64,000 bases of DNA from an uncultured Bacteroidota bacterium (GTDB lineage: Bacteria; Bacteroidota; Bacteroidia; Flavobacteriales; Flavobacteriaceae), in the NCBI GenBank assembly GCA_902594485.1, contig CACJMJ010000001.1, forward strand, positions 70,574 through 134,573. Reading direction: 5' to 3'. Position 1 is the first letter of the stretch; every line of letters starts with the position of its first letter. Below, piece by piece: positions 59,418 through 64,000 of the stretch. The position numbers and the translations under genes are program-made. The notes beneath the pieces are model-generated. The model did not search any database and was not told the origin of the DNA. It was given only the letters and a program-made list of their open reading frames with translations.

Positions 59418-60965
59418 TTGATGATATTTGTATCTTTAAATAAAAAATTGAATAATAAAGTTTTACTATTAATTCTCGATGGATGGGGTATTCCCTCAGA
59501 CAAGAAAGTCTCTGCTCCAGATATAGCGAAAACACCAAATTATAATTTTTTAAAAGACAAGAATCCTAACAATTATTTAATTACTCATGGCGAACAAGTT
59601 GGACTTCCAGTTGGTCAAATGGGTAATAGTGAGGTAGGTCATATGAATATAGGTTCTGGGAGAATAGTTCTACAAGATTTATTACGAATTGATGAATCAA
59701 TTGAGAGTGGTGAATTTCATAAAATGAAAGAATTTAAAGAAATAATTTCCCATACAAAAAATAAATCATCTAACATTCATTTAGTTGGACTTATATCAGA
59801 TGGTGGTGTTCACTCTCATATTAATCATTTAAAAGAGATTATAATTTCATTAAAAGAGGTGAAAGAAAATATCTTTATTCACGGGTTTACAGATGGAAGA
59901 GATGTTAATCCAAGGTCTGGAGTTAAATTTATTGATTCAATTGAAAAGTTTTGTAAAAAAAATGGTGGAATATTAGCTACAATTATAGGTAGATATTTCT
60001 CTATGGATAGAGATAACAGATGGGAAAGGGTAAAAAAAGCGTATGACTTAATTTATAATGGAGTTGGAAAAAAAACAACTAGCTTCTGTAATGAACTAGA
60101 AGAGTCATACAGAAATAATATTACGGATGAATTTATTGAACCTATAATAAAGACTGATAATAATGGTAGTATTATCCATAGATTTAATCAAGAGGATGTA
60201 ATTATTTTTTTTAATTATAGATCAGACAGAGGCAGACAACTCACATCAGTTTTATGCGAAAAAGATTTTATTGACTCAGGAATGAAGTCAATAACAAAGA
60301 ATTTTTATACACTTACAAATTATGACGAAACTTTCAAGGTTGCTAAACCTATTTTTAAAAAAAATATATTAAAAAATACTTTAGGAGAAGTCCTATCTAA
60401 GAATGGCATTTCTCAATTAAGAATTGCTGAGACTGAAAAGTATCCTCATGTTACATATTTTTTTAATGGTGGTTTAGAAGAATCTTTTTCTGGTGAAGAA
60501 AGAATTCTTTGCCCATCTCCAAAAGTTGCTACATACGATTTAAAACCAGAAATGAGTGCGGAAGATGTTACTAAAAATGTAATCATTGAGATGAAAAAAA
60601 ATAAGTTTGGATTTATTTGTTTGAACTTTGCAAACCCTGACATGGTTGGACATACAGGTAATTTTAAAGCAGCAGTGAAAGCATGTGAATCGGTTGACAA
60701 ACACCTAGGAGAAATAGTTGACACAGCAAGTATTAATGATTATGTAACTATTATTATTTCAGACCATGGTAATTGTGAAAAAATGCTAAATAGTGATGGA
60801 TCTGAGAATACGTCGCATACAATTAACCCTGTTCCAGTAATTATTGTTAACTCTGATAGAAATAATTTAGACAATGGAATATTAGCAGATATAGCCCCGA
60901 CAATTTTGGATATTATGGGCATTCAAAAACCAAATGAAATGAATGGAAAATCTCTAATAAAATGA
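59418..60965 (+). CDS. gpmI: 2,3-bisphosphoglycerate-independent phosphoglycerate mutase
   Basis: LLILDGWG; MGNSEVGHMNIGSGR; SDHGNCE; HTINPVP. Confidence 0.96.
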   Translation: MMIFVSLNKKLNNKVLLLILDGWGIPSDKKVSAPDIAKTPNYNFLKDKNPNNYLITHGEQVGLPVGQMGNSEVGHMNIGSGRIVLQDLLRIDESIESGEFHKMKEFKEIISHTKNKSSNIHLVGLISDGGVHSHINHLKEIIISLKEVKENIFIHGFTDGRDVNPRSGVKFIDSIEKFCKKNGGILATIIGRYFSMDRDNRWERVKKAYDLIYNGVGKKTTSFCNELEESYRNNITDEFIEPIIKTDNNGSIIHRFNQEDVIIFFNYRSDRGRQLTSVLCEKDFIDSGMKSITKNFYTLTNYDETFKVAKPIFKKNILKNTLGEVLSKNGISQLRIAETEKYPHVTYFFNGGLEESFSGEERILCPSPKVATYDLKPEMSAEDVTKNVIIEMKKNKFGFICLNFANPDMVGHTGNFKAAVKACESVDKHLGEIVDTASINDYVTIIISDHGNCEKMLNSDGSENTSHTINPVPVIIVNSDRNNLDNGILADIAPTILDIMGIQKPNEMNGKSLIK

Positions 60966-61465
60966 AAAAAATAATTTATTTACTTATTCTTTCAATTATA
61001 GCATGTACAACAAGTGAAAAGTATGTAATGACTGAGGGAGAGGTTGATGTCGACTATTTATTTAACTCACCTAATACTTCTTGGTTTCAAAAAAATTATG
61101 AATCATATATAGTTGACGAGGTTATACAAAATGAGGATTTTTCAAAATTAAATGAATATAACATCGAAATTTTTATGAATACTAAATGTCATGATAGTGA
61201 GAGAGAAGTCCCAAGATTTTTAAAAATTTTAAACACATTAAATTTTTCTAATGAAAATCTCAGAATAGTTTTATTAAATTCTGAAAAGAAAACTATTGAT
61301 GGTCTTGAAATAGGAAAAGATATAACTAATACTCCAACTATTATCTTTTTGAAAAATTCTAATGAAGAAAATAGAATAGTTGAATTTCCTTTTGAAAATT
61401 TAGAAAATGATATTTTTAGAATAATAAATGATATAGGTTATAAAAACGTATATTTTTCAGAATGA
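60962..61465 (+). CDS. Thioredoxin-fold lipoprotein with CxxS (CHDS) motif
   Basis: Lipobox LSIIACTT; IEIFMNTKCHDSEREVPRFLKILN; cis-Pro-like NTPTIIFL. Confidence 0.78.
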   Translation: MKKIIYLLILSIIACTTSEKYVMTEGEVDVDYLFNSPNTSWFQKNYESYIVDEVIQNEDFSKLNEYNIEIFMNTKCHDSEREVPRFLKILNTLNFSNENLRIVLLNSEKKTIDGLEIGKDITNTPTIIFLKNSNEENRIVEFPFENLENDIFRIINDIGYKNVYFSE

Positions 61466-62271
61466 TATTAAAACAAATCGAGGAAATAAAAAAAATTCGT
61501 GATAGTGCTCAATTAGTATCTAAGACTCTGGGTCTAATGGCAAGAGAAATTAAGCCAGGAGTAAACTCTTTATACCTTGACAAAATTGCAGAGGAATTTA
61601 TTCTTGACAATGATGGAAAGCCTGGATTCAAAGGTTATAATAACTTTCCAAATACATTATGTGTAAGTGTAAATGACCAGGTTGTTCATGGAATTCCTTG
61701 TAACAAACCACTAAAGAATGGAGATATTATATCTGTTGACTGTGGGGTCATTAAAGATGGATACTATGGTGATCATGCTTATACTTTTAAGGTTGGGGAA
61801 GTATCTGAAAAAATTGAAAAATTGTTGAATATAACTAAAGAGTCTCTATATGTGGGTATAGAAAAAATGCAAATTAATAATAGAGTTGGTGATATTGGTA
61901 ATGCTATTCAAAATTATATTAATCAACATGGTTATGGAATAGTAAAAGAATTGGTTGGCCATGGTTTAGGAAAAAATTTACATGAAGAACCTGAAATTCC
62001 AAATTATGGTAAATCAGGAACTGGTAAGGTGTTAAAAGATGGCCTAGTTCTAGCAATTGAGCCCATGATAAATATGGGTACAGAGAAAATAAGGCTAGAA
62101 GATGATGGCTGGACTTTTGTAACTCAAGATGGCCTGGTTAGTGCACACTTCGAACATAATATTGCTATAATAAACGGGGAACCTGAAATTCTATCTACTT
62201 TTGATTTTATATATGACGAACTTGGAATATATTCAAATGAAGAAGAAAATTTTAAAAAATTTTTTGATTGA
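61462..62271 (+). CDS. map: Methionine aminopeptidase, type I
   Basis: SVNDQVVHGIP; SVDCGVIKDGYYGDHAYTF; GHGLGKNLHEEPEIPNYG. Confidence 0.96.
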   Translation: MILKQIEEIKKIRDSAQLVSKTLGLMAREIKPGVNSLYLDKIAEEFILDNDGKPGFKGYNNFPNTLCVSVNDQVVHGIPCNKPLKNGDIISVDCGVIKDGYYGDHAYTFKVGEVSEKIEKLLNITKESLYVGIEKMQINNRVGDIGNAIQNYINQHGYGIVKELVGHGLGKNLHEEPEIPNYGKSGTGKVLKDGLVLAIEPMINMGTEKIRLEDDGWTFVTQDGLVSAHFEHNIAIINGEPEILSTFDFIYDELGIYSNEEENFKKFFD

Positions 62272-63035
62272 TGAAGTATATCTTGAAATTCCTGCCGAGG
62301 AAATTTTTAATAAAATACAGCTTTCTAATATCACCGATACTCAGAATAATATATCAAGGAAAAAAATATACTGACCCAATTGATGAAAGTAATTATTCAC
62401 GATTTTTATCATATGGGTATAAAACAATTAGGAAGAATGCATTATGTCCAGGCACTTTATCTCTTGAAAGACATAGACTTTTATGGTTATATCTAAAGAA
62501 AGAAACAAATTTTTTAAATTCAAATTTAAAAGTCTTACATGTTGCGCCTGAACAAGTTTTTTATAAAAAATTTAAAAAATTAAAAAATTGGGACTACTTA
62601 ACTTTTGACTTAAATTCACCAATTGCTGATATAAAAGGAGATATAACATCCATGGATTTTAATGATGAATCTTTTGACTTAATTATTTGCAATCATGTTC
62701 TTGAACATATAGAGGATGATAAATCAGCATTAAATGAAATTTATAGAGTTTTAAAGTATAATGGTATATCGTTTTTACAGGTACCTATAAACATAAAAAG
62801 AGAGAAGACCTTTGAAGATCCATCAATAAAATCTGAAGTTGAAAGAGAAGAATATTATGGGCAATATGATCATGTCAGAGAATATGGTCTAGATTTTAAA
62901 GATAGAGTTGAGCAGGCAGGATTTAAAGTTGAGATGTTAAACTACACATCAAAAATTTCTAAAGATCTAATTGTAAAATATGGTTTAATGAAAAATGATT
63001 TAATACCAATTGGAAGAAAACTACCTAGTAATTAA
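62268..63035 (+). CDS. SAM-dependent methyltransferase (class I)
   Basis: LCPGTLSLERHRLLWLYL; FDLIICNHVLEHIEDDKSALNEIYRVLK. Confidence 0.88.
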   Translation: MMKYILKFLPRKFLIKYSFLISPILRIIYQGKKYTDPIDESNYSRFLSYGYKTIRKNALCPGTLSLERHRLLWLYLKKETNFLNSNLKVLHVAPEQVFYKKFKKLKNWDYLTFDLNSPIADIKGDITSMDFNDESFDLIICNHVLEHIEDDKSALNEIYRVLKYNGISFLQVPINIKREKTFEDPSIKSEVEREEYYGQYDHVREYGLDFKDRVEQAGFKVEMLNYTSKISKDLIVKYGLMKNDLIPIGRKLPSN

Positions 63036-64000
63036 ATCCCAGCCATCAGATTTAATAGGTGTAATCTGATCATCTATTCCTGTCAATATCAATACTTCTA
63101 TATCTGGAATATTGTTTATTATTTTTGTGGCTTCTTTTGGATCCATTAACATTAAACTAGTCGCCCAAGCATCTGCTTCAATACAAGAACTAGAGACTAC
63201 TGAAGCACTTAATATATTATTTGTCATTGACTCACCATTAATTGGGTTAACAATGTGAGCATATCTAACACCAGTTTGTGAATCAACCCTAAATTTTCTA
63301 TAGTTACCAGATGTAGCTAAGGCCATCCCATCAAGTGAAATTTCTGAATAATAACTGGTCAGATCAATAGGATTTTGGATTGCAACTTTCCATTTCTTGT
63401 TTTTATCATTCTTACCCATAGTAATTAATTCTCCCCCAACCTCAATTAGAAAATTCTCTGAATTTATTTTTATTAATAAATCTTTAATTAAATCTACAGA
63501 GTATCCTTTAGCAATTGCATTAAAATCAATATAAATACCTTCTTTGGCTTTGACTATTCTATTTTGTTGGTCTAAGTATACTTTATCTAAACCTACATGT
63601 TGCATAACACTATCAATTTTATATCTATTAATTGACTGCACATTTGTATTAGGACCCATTCCATATAGATTAACAATTGAACCAGCTGTAGGATCAAAAT
63701 ATCCATTAGAAAGATTCCATATTTCTTGTGATTTTTTAAAAACTTCAATAAAATGAATGTCAACTTCAACTGGATTTTGAGATTGATTCACTCTAGATAT
63801 AATTGAGTTAGTTCTATATGTTGACATTGAATTATTTACAACCTCAAAAATCGAATCAATACTTTGTTTAATTTCACTAGAATTTAACTCTGACTGGACT
63901 ATCACTTTATAAGTAGTGCCAAGCGCATCACCTTGAATCCTTTTGTAATTGGATGAATCATTATTACAGCTAATGATTAGTAATGATAGAAAAGAAAAAA
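63021..64000 (-). CDS. ApbE-family FAD:protein FMN transferase lipoprotein, 5' end beyond window (partial)
   Basis: Frame stays open upstream of the listed GTG at 63905: ..LSLLIISCNNDSSNYKRIQGDALGTTYKVIVQ.. giving a lipobox plus GDALGTTY; IDFNAIAKGYSVD; VGGELITMG; ADAWATSLMLM. Confidence 0.9.
   Translation of the reverse strand, partial: FSFLSLLIISCNNDSSNYKRIQGDALGTTYKVIVQSELNSSEIKQSIDSIFEVVNNSMSTYRTNSIISRVNQSQNPVEVDIHFIEVFKKSQEIWNLSNGYFDPTAGSIVNLYGMGPNTNVQSINRYKIDSVMQHVGLDKVYLDQQNRIVKAKEGIYIDFNAIAKGYSVDLIKDLLIKINSENFLIEVGGELITMGKNDKNKKWKVAIQNPIDLTSYYSEISLDGMALATSGNYRKFRVDSQTGVRYAHIVNPINGESMTNNILSASVVSSSCIEADAWATSLMLMDPKEATKIINNIPDIEVLILTGIDDQITPIKSDGWDLITR

Overview
This is a low-GC, very gene-dense chromosomal window that looks like a marine Flavobacteriia-type Bacteroidota. 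Assignment rests on GldC, the PASTA/RluD/Ddl neighbourhood, CarboxypepD_reg-like proteins and TAnnTTTG promoter boxes. It is almost entirely housekeeping. The left end is a minus-strand dcw cluster (murD-mraY-murE-ftsI-ftsL-rsmH-mraZ). It is followed by engB/gldC/nadE/response regulator/dnaG, queA/aroA/mazG-like/obg/adk, purK/purE, gcvP, a KAS III-like enzyme with an MlaEF-type ABC transporter, pdhA/E2, murF, acs/acetate symporter, ppc, a tRNA-Val, tatA, yaaA, rluD, ddl, coaD, pyrE, birA, rsfS, ftsH, LUD, cdsA, psd, valS, an aminotransferase, murB, dtd, rsgA, gpmI, map and a 5'-truncated ApbE lipoprotein. I found no mobile element, CRISPR array, prophage, defence island or convincing new multi-gene system. 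The most interesting signals are smaller. They include three perfect 10-bp direct repeats (AAAGTGGTAA x3) upstream of mraZ that look like a MraZ operator, and a response regulator with Glu where the phospho-acceptor Asp should be. Others are gldB missing beside gldC, a DnaG whose CHC2 zinc ligands are gone, an FtsI without a C-terminal PASTA domain, and a coupled tatA/CarboxypepD_reg operon. Several TAnnTTTG boxes sit so close to start codons that leaderless mRNAs are plausible. All family calls come from reading motifs; no database search was run.
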